From contig CAMZAX010000024.1 of assembly GCA_947304355.1 (NCBI GenBank), forward strand, positions 1 to 33,811: a DNA stretch of 33,811 bases, given 5' to 3'. The DNA is from an uncultured Selenomonadales bacterium (lineage in GTDB: Bacteria > Bacillota > Negativicutes > Selenomonadales > Selenomonadaceae). Below are positions 24,883 through 31,108 of this stretch, piece after piece. A program made the position numbers and the translations under genes. Below the pieces are notes generated by a model, which saw only the letters and a list, made by a program, of their open reading frames with translations, was not told the DNA's origin and searched no databases. Each line of letters starts with the position of its first letter. Within the stretch, counting starts at the first letter, position 1.

Positions 24883-25802
24883 CACGCGTCACCTCCCAAC
24901 GTCAAATCGAGCAAAGCCATGCGAATCGCCACGCCGTTTTGAACTTGGTCTTGAATCGCCGACCGTTCGCAATACGTGACTTCCGACGAAATTTCAAGCC
25001 CCTTGTTTTGCGGACCGGGGTGCAAGATTAACACGTTGTCCGCCGCGAGTTTCAAGCGTTCGTCGTTTATGCCGAAGACCCGCGCATATTCCCGCGTCGA
25101 AGGGAAAAGCCCCGCCTGTTGCCGCTCAAGCTGAATGCGCAGGACGTTAATCACGTCGACGCCTTTAATCGCGTCGTCAAGGCTTTCGTACACCGTCACG
25201 CCGTCGAAGTCAAAAAATCTGGGCAACAGCGTCTTGAAGCCGGCAAGGCGAACTTCCATGCCCATGCGCGTCATTGCGTAAACATCGGAGCGGGCAACGC
25301 GGCTGTGAAGGATGTCGCCGACAATCGCGACCTTCAAGCCCGCGAGCCGTCCTTTGCGCTGTTCAATCGTGAACAAATCCAACAGTGCTTGCGAAGGGTG
25401 CGCGTGAGCCCCGTCGCCGGCGTTGATTATCACGGGCTTGACTACCTGCGTCGCGAAATCCGCCGCGCCTTCCGCTTTGTGCCGCATGACAATCGCGTCG
25501 ACGCCCATAGCCTCAATCGTGCGGAGCGTGTCGCGAAGACTTTCGCCCTTGACGATTGAACTGGTGCCGCTGTTTATGCTTACCACGTCCGCGCCGAGAT
25601 ACTTGCCCGCCAGTTCAAAGGACGTGCGCGTTCGCGTCGACGGCTCGTAAAACAGATTGACAATCGCCTTGCCGCGCAGGTTGGACAATTTTTTTTCGCC
25701 GCCGCGTTTGATGATTTGCTTGAACTTGTACGCCGCGTCGAGTACCGAACGAATTTCCGCCGCCGAAAAATTTTTTATGGCTGTAACACTTTTCCCTAAC
25801 AA
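24882..25802 (-). CDS. pyrB: Aspartate carbamoyltransferase catalytic subunit
   Basis: A 306-residue transcarbamoylase. The carbamoyl-phosphate loop is FYEPSTRTRTSFE, then NSGTSSIVKGESLRDTLRT, HAHPSQALLDLFTI, VAIVGDILHSRVARS, and the aspartate-side HPGPQNKGLEI. All point to PyrB rather than ornithine transcarbamoylase. It makes carbamoyl aspartate, the committed step of pyrimidine synthesis. The TTG at 25802 is used because GGAGGT lies seven bases before it. An in-frame TTG at 25817 overlaps that Shine-Dalgarno and is unlikely to be the start. No pyrI regulatory chain is adjacent. It follows lepB by 27 bases. Confidence 0.94.
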   Translation of the reverse strand: MLGKSVTAIKNFSAAEIRSVLDAAYKFKQIIKRGGEKKLSNLRGKAIVNLFYEPSTRTRTSFELAGKYLGADVVSINSGTSSIVKGESLRDTLRTIEAMGVDAIVMRHKAEGAADFATQVVKPVIINAGDGAHAHPSQALLDLFTIEQRKGRLAGLKVAIVGDILHSRVARSDVYAMTRMGMEVRLAGFKTLLPRFFDFDGVTVYESLDDAIKGVDVINVLRIQLERQQAGLFPSTREYARVFGINDERLKLAADNVLILHPGPQNKGLEISSEVTYCERSAIQDQVQNGVAIRMALLDLTLGGDA

Positions 25803-25829
25803 ACCGACAACCTCCAATCGTCAAATTTA

Positions 25830-26354
25830 TTATGGCAACGCCGCAATGTAGTCAATCGGCCAGAAAATCAACGCCGCCTTGCCCTTGACGAGTTCAAGCG
25901 GCACAAAGCCCACATCGGGGAATCGCGAATCCAGAGAGTTGCGCCGATTGTCGCCGCAAACGAACAGCGTACCTTCGGGCACGGTCTGCTTGGGATATTC
26001 GGTGCGCGTCTTTTCGGAAATGTAATCCTCGTTGACAAGCGCGTCGTTAACGAAAACGTGACCGTCCTTAATCTCGATTGTGTCGCCGCCGGTGGCAATC
26101 ACGCGCTTGATAAAATCGCGGCTGTGGTCTCGCGGATAGCGGAAGATGACGACCTCGCCGCGCAGCGGGTTGCGCCAATGATAAATGAATTTGTTGACGA
26201 CAAGCCGCTCGCCGTCCTGCAATGTCGGTTGCATACTGGGTCCGTCGACAACGTACAGCTCGACGATGAAATAGCGAATCAGCAAGGCGACCACGATCGC
26301 CGACGTGATTGAAACAATCCAACTCTTTACCTCTTGACCTGTGATTGAATCCAT
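25830..26354 (-). CDS. lepB: Signal peptidase I
   Basis: A 174-residue type I signal peptidase with one membrane helix (about 13-33). The catalytic Ser is S40 in VDGPSMQPT and the general-base Lys is K83 in DFIKRVIATGGD. Box D CGDNRRNSLDSR and box E-like segments follow. The short length is the Gram-positive type with a single N-terminal anchor. It removes signal peptides of secreted proteins, fitting an operon that also holds tatAC and a secreted protein. GAGGAG precedes the ATG. It is the first host gene next to the integrated element: the integrase stop lies 70 bases upstream and I see no clear host promoter between them. Confidence 0.94.
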   Translation of the reverse strand: MDSITGQEVKSWIVSITSAIVVALLIRYFIVELYVVDGPSMQPTLQDGERLVVNKFIYHWRNPLRGEVVIFRYPRDHSRDFIKRVIATGGDTIEIKDGHVFVNDALVNEDYISEKTRTEYPKQTVPEGTLFVCGDNRRNSLDSRFPDVGFVPLELVKGKAALIFWPIDYIAALP

Positions 26355-26404
26355 AAAAATCTCCTCGCGAAAAATTCAAGTAAATTTACGCTTCCCTTTT
26401 TATT

Positions 26405-26441
26405 TTGTCTGCATATTGTCTGCATTAGGCGTTTGTCTGCA
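26405..26441. repeat. Triple TTGTCTGCA repeat at the integrase 3' end (candidate arm or attachment site)
   Basis: The 9-mer TTGTCTGCA occurs at 26405, 26416 and 26433. Two copies are intergenic and the third covers the last codons of the integrase gene. Direct repeats next to int at the element boundary are typical of integrase arm-type or excisionase sites; the exact core attachment site cannot be fixed because the other element end is outside the window. Confidence 0.5.
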
Positions 26442-27624
26442 AAGATTTTGCAAAAAGAACGGCAGCTTCTTCTTGTAATTTCAGTGTGTTGTGAGCATAA
26501 AGATTCTGAGTGATCTGCGTATTTGCATGACCGAGGCGACCCGCAACTGCTTTCGCTGGTACTCCCATTTCTATCAGTTGAGTGGTGTGAGTGTGGCGGA
26601 ACGAATGCGCGTTTAAATTTTCTGCGCGCAATAATTTGGTTATTCTGTCTTGAAATACCAATTGACCGTCATCACGAGTGCATATCAGCTCAACTTTTGC
26701 AACGGTGGAAGGCGGCAGGACTTTTGAATGTCGAATAATATGCCCGTCGTCTTCACGGTAAACGCACACGTAGCGATCACCGAAGGTCTCTTCGTTCCCC
26801 ATTTGCCGAATTCGCCAGCGGTTTAGCTCTCTGAGTAGTACATCATCCACAATTATGTATCGCTTGCTTGTTTTGGTTTTTGGCGCGTCAAGGTAATAGC
26901 CGCGCTTGCTTCGGTAACTTAGTTGCTGATTGACGTTAATTTTTTTTTTCGCGAAGTCAACATCAGCCCAGCTTAAGCCGAGGACTTCGCCGATTCGCAT
27001 TCCCGTATGATACAAAAGCAAGAGTGGAATATAAAGCGACGACCCGAAGGGATATTTCACAAGCAAGGCGGCAAATCTTTCGGGCGTGATTATCGTTCGC
27101 TTTATGACGTTGCGCGGCGCGTTCTTCGGAACCTTGATATAAGCGGCGGGATTGGAGCTGATTAGTTGCGAAGGGTATACGGCATTGTTCAACGCATTTC
27201 TCAGAAGCGCGTGTATCCCGGAAATGGTATTGTAGGCAAGCCCGTTCTTTTGCAACTTACGAATCCAGTTGTCGAGCATTGCCGGTGTTAATGCTTGTAA
27301 TTTTACTTCGCCGAGATAAGGGACAATCTGGTTTTGAAAATATGATTGATAAGACTGCATTGTCGACGGCTTAACGTTGAGCATGACGACGTTGTTCAGC
27401 CAATTAGTCAAGAATTCTTTCAACGTGACAGATTCGCTCGTAATGCCGATATTACCGTGCAGGAAGTCGATGTAAGCCTCGACGCCCGCTTTGTATGCCG
27501 CCGCCTTGGTAGGGTAGCCGCCCTTTTCGACGACCTTGCGTTTGCCGTCGACTTTGCCCGCCTCAAAGATGTAGCTAAAAGTCTTGCCGCGCTTTCGTGT
27601 ACGGACTTGCGCAGTCTTCGCCAT
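26425..27624 (-). CDS. int: Tyrosine recombinase / integrase of a prophage or integrative element
   Basis: A 399-residue phage-type integrase. The N-terminal arm-binding domain (KRGKTFSYIFEAGKVDGKRKVVEKGGY) resembles those of Firmicute temperate phages and ICEs. A SAM-like core-binding domain runs about 65-160. The catalytic domain has the first Arg in HTGMRIGEVLGLSW, the beta-strand Lys around KTKTSKRY, HSFRHTH (H-x-x-R), GRLGHAN, and the nucleophile Tyr in QNLYAH. All catalytic residues are present. It inserts and, with a directionality factor, excises the element. ATG at 27624 is chosen: domain homology starts there and GGTGA precedes it, while the frame open further upstream is untypical. 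It reads toward lepB. Confidence 0.93.
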   Translation of the reverse strand: MAKTAQVRTRKRGKTFSYIFEAGKVDGKRKVVEKGGYPTKAAAYKAGVEAYIDFLHGNIGITSESVTLKEFLTNWLNNVVMLNVKPSTMQSYQSYFQNQIVPYLGEVKLQALTPAMLDNWIRKLQKNGLAYNTISGIHALLRNALNNAVYPSQLISSNPAAYIKVPKNAPRNVIKRTIITPERFAALLVKYPFGSSLYIPLLLLYHTGMRIGEVLGLSWADVDFAKKKINVNQQLSYRSKRGYYLDAPKTKTSKRYIIVDDVLLRELNRWRIRQMGNEETFGDRYVCVYREDDGHIIRHSKVLPPSTVAKVELICTRDDGQLVFQDRITKLLRAENLNAHSFRHTHTTQLIEMGVPAKAVAGRLGHANTQITQNLYAHNTLKLQEEAAVLFAKSLQTNA

Positions 27625-27647
27625 GAAAATCACCGCCCACAAATTAA

Positions 27648-27673
27648 CCCTCCAATGCGGAGGGGCTTTTTTT
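27648..27673 (+). terminator. Hairpin with T tract, plus-strand oriented, between int and the lipoprotein gene
   Basis: CCCTCC / GGAGGG with loop AATGC is followed by GGC-type bases and seven T on the plus strand. On the minus strand, where the flanking genes lie, it is followed only by TTAATTT, so as a terminator of the lipoprotein gene it would be weak. It may block antisense transcription or partly attenuate int. Confidence 0.5.
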
Positions 27674-28706
27674 ATTGCTCGCCTATGCAAAACGCCACGC
27701 CTATTGGCAACGTGACTGTGCTGTAGAGTTTGCCGCCCGTAACCGTCGACGTGCCAATCAACCACTCGAACACCGGGTTCGCAAGCCCGAAGGTGTCTTG
27801 AATTTTCGCAACGTCGTCAGCCGTCGCAAGCCCGTCGGTCGCTATCGTCTTGTAGTAAACGTCGCGCGCCAGCAGTAAATTTTCGGCATCAACGGAATCG
27901 TCGCCGCTCGGCGCAACGACTATCGCCACTTCACGAAGCTTACCCGACTTGTGCACCGTCAACATCAACATTACTCGTTCGGTGAAGAACGCTTGCACAA
28001 CGTCTTGAACGTCGCCGCTTACGTAACGCTCATTCGCCATACGGAAATGACAATTGGTGTCGCGAACACACGCCGCGTTGAATTTTTGCTTGAACTGCGC
28101 GGGCGTCATGGAAAACAGATTCGCTTTCGGCAATTCACTGCGAACAAGCTCCGAAATAACGCCTTCGCCTTTTTTGAACGCCGCGCTTAAACCCTTGCCT
28201 TTGCCGCCGATTATCAGCGCGAAACTGCCGTCCTCAAGCTTTTGACGATAAAATTGTCCGTCGCCAAAAGTTACGGGCTCGTCAAAGTAGGCGTCGCGGT
28301 CAGTCCATTGCGCTATCGGTTCGTTCAAACCCAAGTCGCTCGCAATTTTTTCGGTGTCGGCGACAGTTACGTTCGGGAAGACCGCCCGAATCGCTTGCTT
28401 GAAAATCGTAACAGCCTCTTGAACCGCAATGCCGTCAAAGCCCGTTTGATTCGGGCGTAAGACTACCAAAACTTCTTGCACACTGCCTGACGAATTTTTC
28501 TGCAATGCGACAAAAATATTTTCACTCACCGCGAACGGCTCATTGGCGATTGCCGCGCCGATACTTACTCCTTGCGCGTTTGTGCCGACCAGTCGATTGA
28601 ATTCGCCGATAAATTTATCCGTCGTCGTCAGTCCCGCCGAACTCGACGCGCACCCGCTCACCAACATTGTTACCAATGCCGCGCAGATTATCAAAAACTT
28701 TTTCAT
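27672..28706 (-). CDS. Lipoprotein with two tandem related domains
   Basis: A 344-residue lipoprotein of unrecognised family. The signal peptide MKKFLIICAALVTMLVSGC ends in a good lipobox (V-S-G-C), so it should be lipid-anchored outside the inner membrane. The mature part seems duplicated. One half has FVALQKNSSGSVQEVLVVLRP, then TVADTEKIASDLGLNEPIAQW and GQFYRQKLEDGSFALIIGG. The other half has LMLTVHKSGKLREVAIVVAP, then ATADDVAKIQDTFGLANPVFEW and GGKLYSTVTLPIGVAFCI. Its ATG overlaps the preceding gene's stop (ATGA) with GAGG upstream. The place between int and the repressor is typical of lysogenic-conversion cargo, and phage lipoproteins there often exclude other phages; this is inference from position. 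Confidence 0.75.
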   Translation of the reverse strand: MKKFLIICAALVTMLVSGCASSSAGLTTTDKFIGEFNRLVGTNAQGVSIGAAIANEPFAVSENIFVALQKNSSGSVQEVLVVLRPNQTGFDGIAVQEAVTIFKQAIRAVFPNVTVADTEKIASDLGLNEPIAQWTDRDAYFDEPVTFGDGQFYRQKLEDGSFALIIGGKGKGLSAAFKKGEGVISELVRSELPKANLFSMTPAQFKQKFNAACVRDTNCHFRMANERYVSGDVQDVVQAFFTERVMLMLTVHKSGKLREVAIVVAPSGDDSVDAENLLLARDVYYKTIATDGLATADDVAKIQDTFGLANPVFEWLIGTSTVTGGKLYSTVTLPIGVAFCIGEQ

Positions 28707-29440
28707 GATTCAGCCTCGCGCACATAAAGTTTGTTCGTGGAGCCCGCTTTTTCTTTACGGATTAACAACGACGATCGAACGAAACTTTTCAAGCAATCCT
28801 TATCGGCGTCGGGCAGGGCTTTGTAGATATTTTTCTGCAGAAAGCCTTCGTTGTGCCGGAGAAAGTCAATCGCAAGTTCCGCCGTCTCTTTATATCGGTT
28901 GAAATGTTCAAGCGCGGCTTTGCCATGGTCGTCATAGGCGGCTACCTTCGCGCACAGTTCGATAGCGGCGCGGGCTTTATCCCACTGACCAAGGCGTAGA
29001 TACAATTCGACGCCAACATCACGACAGGGAATACTGTCCGGCAATCGTCCGAAGTCTTTACGATACACGTTCACGAACGTCCACAAGATTTTATAGGACG
29101 CCTCACACGCGGCAAGCTTGGCGTGGATGTCTTTGCCGGAGCGAATTTCTTCACTCAAGCGGAAGTATGTTGCGAACGGCTCGTCGACACCGTGTTCTTC
29201 GTACCAAAAGCCGTCGTCGTTTAAATCGTGCGTCATTGTTACCCCCCCCCCCAGGAGTTTATCGAGAGAAAAGTACATTGACAACCACCAGCTGAGTGCC
29301 GCGCACCAAAAGACAAGGAAAATTTCTCGCCAATATTCTTGAACAAATAAGACCACTGCGCCGCCGGCAACCCAAAGCGCGACGGAACCCATTGCAAAAT
29401 ACCTAACCTTAACTAACAAACTGTGTCTTCGTCTGCGCAC
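28703..29440 (-). CDS. Membrane-anchored protein whose frame crosses an 11-G tract
   Basis: As sequenced, one frame of 245 codons. The first 66 residues hold a basic N-terminus (MRRRRHSLLVKVRY) and two hydrophobic helices (about 16-33 and 40-58), ending KLLGGG where the coding strand has eleven G in a row. The rest is soluble and helical (EEHGVDEPFATYFRLSEEIR, LYLRLGQWDKARAAIELCAK, FLRHNEGFLQKNIYKALPD) and could be TPR-like; I recognise no family. An ATG at 29236, five bases after the G tract, could start the soluble part alone (177 residues) with the tract as Shine-Dalgarno. The GTG at 29440 has GAGG about eight bases upstream and lies just after the previous gene's stop. It is coupled to the lipoprotein gene. 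Confidence 0.7.
   Translation of the reverse strand: MRRRRHSLLVKVRYFAMGSVALWVAGGAVVLFVQEYWREIFLVFWCAALSWWLSMYFSLDKLLGGGVTMTHDLNDDGFWYEEHGVDEPFATYFRLSEEIRSGKDIHAKLAACEASYKILWTFVNVYRKDFGRLPDSIPCRDVGVELYLRLGQWDKARAAIELCAKVAAYDDHGKAALEHFNRYKETAELAIDFLRHNEGFLQKNIYKALPDADKDCLKSFVRSSLLIRKEKAGSTNKLYVREAES
29242..29252. repeat. Homopolymeric C11/G11 tract inside a coding region
   Basis: Eleven C on the plus strand (G on the coding strand). With 10 G the reading frame meets TAA directly after the tract; with 11 the upstream membrane part and downstream soluble part are fused; with 12 the frame ends about 30 codons later. Such tracts are typical slipped-strand switches. Confidence 0.9.
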
Positions 29441-29442
29441 GA

Positions 29443-29667
29443 TTAATCCTCGCGCCCGAAATACATGTTCACGACTTGACCGACGCAACCGATTCGCCCG
29501 TAGTTCACGAAAAATTTTTTCAGCGACGAGTTGCCTGTGTCTTCGACTGCCGTCATTTGCCCAAAAAGAATCAAGGCTTGCTGTCTGTCATCGGGCGGCA
29601 TTCGTCGATACATTTCGAGCAACTGTACTTCGTCCTCGCTCAGCGGCAATAAGTTTTCTCCGTGCAT
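29443..29667 (-). CDS. Small 74-residue protein, unknown
   Basis: Unrecognised. The sequence is MHGENLLPLSEDEVQLLEMYRRM-PPDDRQQALILFGQM, a two-helix segment like those found at the end of XRE-family repressors (L-x-x-x-Y-R-x-L-P-x-x-x-x), followed by a divergent tail with NYGRIGCVGQVVNMYFGRED. It may be a detached regulatory segment of a repressor system. GGAG lies eight bases before the ATG. It sits after the repressor-gene terminator and just ahead of the G-tract gene, so it is probably first in the cargo operon; its promoter was not identified. Confidence 0.65.
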   Translation of the reverse strand: MHGENLLPLSEDEVQLLEMYRRMPPDDRQQALILFGQMTAVEDTGNSSLKKFFVNYGRIGCVGQVVNMYFGRED

Positions 29668-29680
29668 GGCATCAACTCCA

Positions 29681-29708
29681 AAAAAATACCCTCCATTGTG
29701 TTGAAGGG
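29681..29708 (-). terminator. Terminator after the repressor gene
   Basis: On the minus strand CCCTTCA pairs with TGGAGGG (one G-T pair) around ACACAA, followed by TA and seven T. It lies between the repressor and the small downstream ORF, whose Shine-Dalgarno directly follows the T tract. Confidence 0.75.
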
Positions 29709-29766
29709 ATTTTATAATTTTCTTCTGCGATTTGCAAACTTTTTTATTGTTTTATTTGATTTTCTG

Positions 29767-30153
29767 TCAGCCAACGCCACCCGCGCTCGATAAATCTTCC
29801 GCCAAATTTTTGTCGACATCTTCGTACTCCGCATTCAGTGTTCGCAGGACGTTTCGTTGCCCCCGCTTATCCAAGCACCGGAACTTTTGAATCATGTCAA
29901 TTTCGTCTTCGGTAAATCCCAACTCCAGCAAATGTTTATTCGGCTTGCCGTACGCTTTGTTCATGACTTCAATCGGATCTGCGCCGCATATTTCGCAAAA
30001 CGCTACGAAGGAATCGATGTCGGGGTCTGCCTTGCCAAGTTCCCAGTTGCTTATGGTGCCGCCTTTAACGCCCAATTTCTCAGCTACGTCGCTCTGTTTG
30101 AGACCTGCTTTCTTGCGAGCTTCTTTAAGTAATTCTTGCGCGACTATGTTCAC
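29767..30153 (-). CDS. cI-like XRE-family repressor
   Basis: A 128-residue transcriptional regulator. The N-terminal HTH_3 domain reads ELLKEARKKAGLKQSDVAEKLGVKGGTISNWELGKADPDID, a standard five-helix Xre fold. The C-terminal part (FTEDEIDMIQKFRCLDKRGQRNVLRTLNAEYE) is a short helical oligomerisation region with no S24 peptidase, so RecA-stimulated self-cleavage is not expected. GTG at 30153 is preferred because GGAGG lies eight bases upstream; GTG at 30162 overlaps that Shine-Dalgarno. It is transcribed from TATAAT / TTGATT within the control region and should bind the palindromic operators there to keep the element dormant. Confidence 0.88.
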   Translation of the reverse strand: MNIVAQELLKEARKKAGLKQSDVAEKLGVKGGTISNWELGKADPDIDSFVAFCEICGADPIEVMNKAYGKPNKHLLELGFTEDEIDMIQKFRCLDKRGQRNVLRTLNAEYEDVDKNLAEDLSSAGGVG

Positions 30154-30176
30154 GTCTGTCACCTCCTTTTTCAGCT

Positions 30177-30204
30177 ATTATACAAATTTCTTTTAAAAAA
30201 TCAA
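30177..30204 (-). promoter_or_regulatory. Promoter of the cI-like repressor
   Basis: On the minus strand TTGATT (-35) is separated by 16 bases from a perfect TATAAT (-10). The leftmost operator ends seven bases upstream of this -35, a position from which a bound repressor could stimulate the promoter. Confidence 0.75.
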
Positions 30205-30210
30205 TACGCC

Positions 30211-30288
30211 ATTCAAATTATATTTGAATTTTTCTTGACGTTCCAAGAATATTTGATTATAATAGCACCGTTCAAATTATATTTGAAT
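30211..30288. promoter_or_regulatory. Three-operator lysis/lysogeny control region
   Basis: Two copies of the palindrome TTCAAATTATATTTGAA are at 30212-30228 and 30271-30287. A degenerate third copy (13 of 17 matching) is at 30241-30257. Centres are about 29-30 bp apart. The middle copy fills exactly the spacer of the rightward promoter and the right copy covers its predicted start site. This is the layout expected of cI/Cro operators. Confidence 0.85.
30235..30263 (+). promoter_or_regulatory. Rightward early promoter (pR-like)
   Basis: TTGACG (-35, 5 of 6), exactly 17 bases, perfect TATAAT (-10). It drives the cro-like gene and the early gene string. An operator lies in its spacer and others lie on each side. 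Confidence 0.9.
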
Positions 30289-30305
30289 TGAAGGTAGGTG
30301 ATAAC

Positions 30306-30527
30306 ATGTTCGACTTCGCAGCTTTTAAAGAGTACTTAGAAAATCGCGGCATTAAGCAAACATTCGTCGCTCAGCAGATAGGCATAAGTATTGCAAACCT
30401 TAATGCAATTCTCACGGGGCGTCAAAAATGTTCTCTTGAACAGTACGTCAGTCTTTGCCATCTGTTTGAACTGCCGTTCGGCAAATTTCTTGCACTCGGC
30501 GGCAAAACTGCACAAGCGACGGAGTGA
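30306..30527 (+). CDS. Cro-like XRE-family regulator
   Basis: A 73-residue DNA-binding protein. FAAFKEYLENRGIKQTFVAQQIGISIANLNAILTGRQKCSLEQYVSLCHLFELPF is an HTH_3 domain and little else, the size of phage Cro proteins. It is the first gene of the rightward early operon and should counteract the cI-like repressor. The ATG at 30306 has AGGTAGGTG a few bases upstream; the frame is open a little further but would run into the operator. Its stop overlaps a possible GTG of the next gene. Confidence 0.85.
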   Translation: MFDFAAFKEYLENRGIKQTFVAQQIGISIANLNAILTGRQKCSLEQYVSLCHLFELPFGKFLALGGKTAQATE

Positions 30528-30532
30528 CCGCA

Positions 30533-30850
30533 ATGGCGACGATTAATCTTGATGAACTGCGGGAAGCCGTGGAACTGGCGCGGGAACTCGAACGGATAGC
30601 GGACAAAGTGACGCCCATGTTGCAACTTATCAAGGAACTCGGAGGCGGCAAGGGCGTCATAATCCCGCCTGCTACCGACCGTTTCATCGGGCGCGGCGAA
30701 GTTACCAAAATTCTCAAATGCGGTGCGGGCACCGTCGCAAAGCTCATCGAACGCGGGCAACTTACGCCGTACTACGTCGCCGATTCAAGGGCGGCAAAAT
30801 TCCGCTTGTCACAAGTCGAAGAAATTCTCGGCAAACGCTCAAAGGGGTGA
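30533..30850 (+). CDS. Excisionase-like HTH protein
   Basis: A 105-residue protein. The N-terminal half is a helix with heptad character (LDELREAVELARELERIAD), then a Gly-rich linker. The C-terminal half, RFIGRGEVTKILKCGAGTVAKLIERGQLTPYYVADSRAAKFRLSQVEEIL, is a MerR/Xis-type winged helix (HTH_17) in which the recognition helix is followed by a wing. Such proteins act as excisionases or as early regulators. The ATG has GGAG about nine bases upstream. The location directly after cro fits either role; the triple TTGTCTGCA repeats at the int end would be natural targets if it is a directionality factor, which is inference. Confidence 0.7.
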   Translation: MATINLDELREAVELARELERIADKVTPMLQLIKELGGGKGVIIPPATDRFIGRGEVTKILKCGAGTVAKLIERGQLTPYYVADSRAAKFRLSQVEEILGKRSKG

Positions 30851-30854
30851 TTCC

Positions 30855-31085
30855 GTGGCAGAAATTTCAGTGACGGTCAAAGTCAATCCGCCTGACGGCT
30901 CTTGGCAGACCGCCAATCAACTCATCAAAAAAATAGCCGAAACCAACACCGTCGGCGAAAAACTTCACATCGAAGTAGACGGCGTTTTCTCGGAAGGCAA
31001 ATCGGCTCGCACCAACGCGGGCAACGTTTTCAACTTCGGCAACATCCAAAACCAACACGCCGCGCCAACCGTGAACATGTTTTAA
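30855..31085 (+). CDS. Small 76-residue early protein, unknown
   Basis: Unrecognised. It reads AEISVTVKVNPPDGSWQTANQLIKKIAETNTVGEKLHIEVDGVF, a likely beta-alpha-beta fold, followed by a disordered Asn/Gly-rich tail (NAGNVFNFGNIQNQHAAPTVNMF). The GTG start has AAAGGGG seven bases upstream. It sits between the excisionase-like gene and the NUMOD gene in the same operon. The Asn-rich tail ending in hydrophobic residues is reminiscent of short partner-binding tails, but no role can be given. Confidence 0.65.
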   Translation: MAEISVTVKVNPPDGSWQTANQLIKKIAETNTVGEKLHIEVDGVFSEGKSARTNAGNVFNFGNIQNQHAAPTVNMF

Positions 31086-31108
31086 CCGCGACGAACGGAG
31101 GGCTGAGC

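Noticed and set aside
29242-29252. The C11 tract as only a sequencing artefact
   Set aside because: It cannot be excluded, but as given the frame stays open across it and an alternative start with matching spacing lies just after it, so it is kept as a finding with that caveat.
30902-31108. Upstream part of the frame leading into the NUMOD gene as a longer protein
   Set aside because: It overlaps another gene in a different frame and the sequence is Arg/His-rich shadow; ATG at 31109 has a good Shine-Dalgarno.
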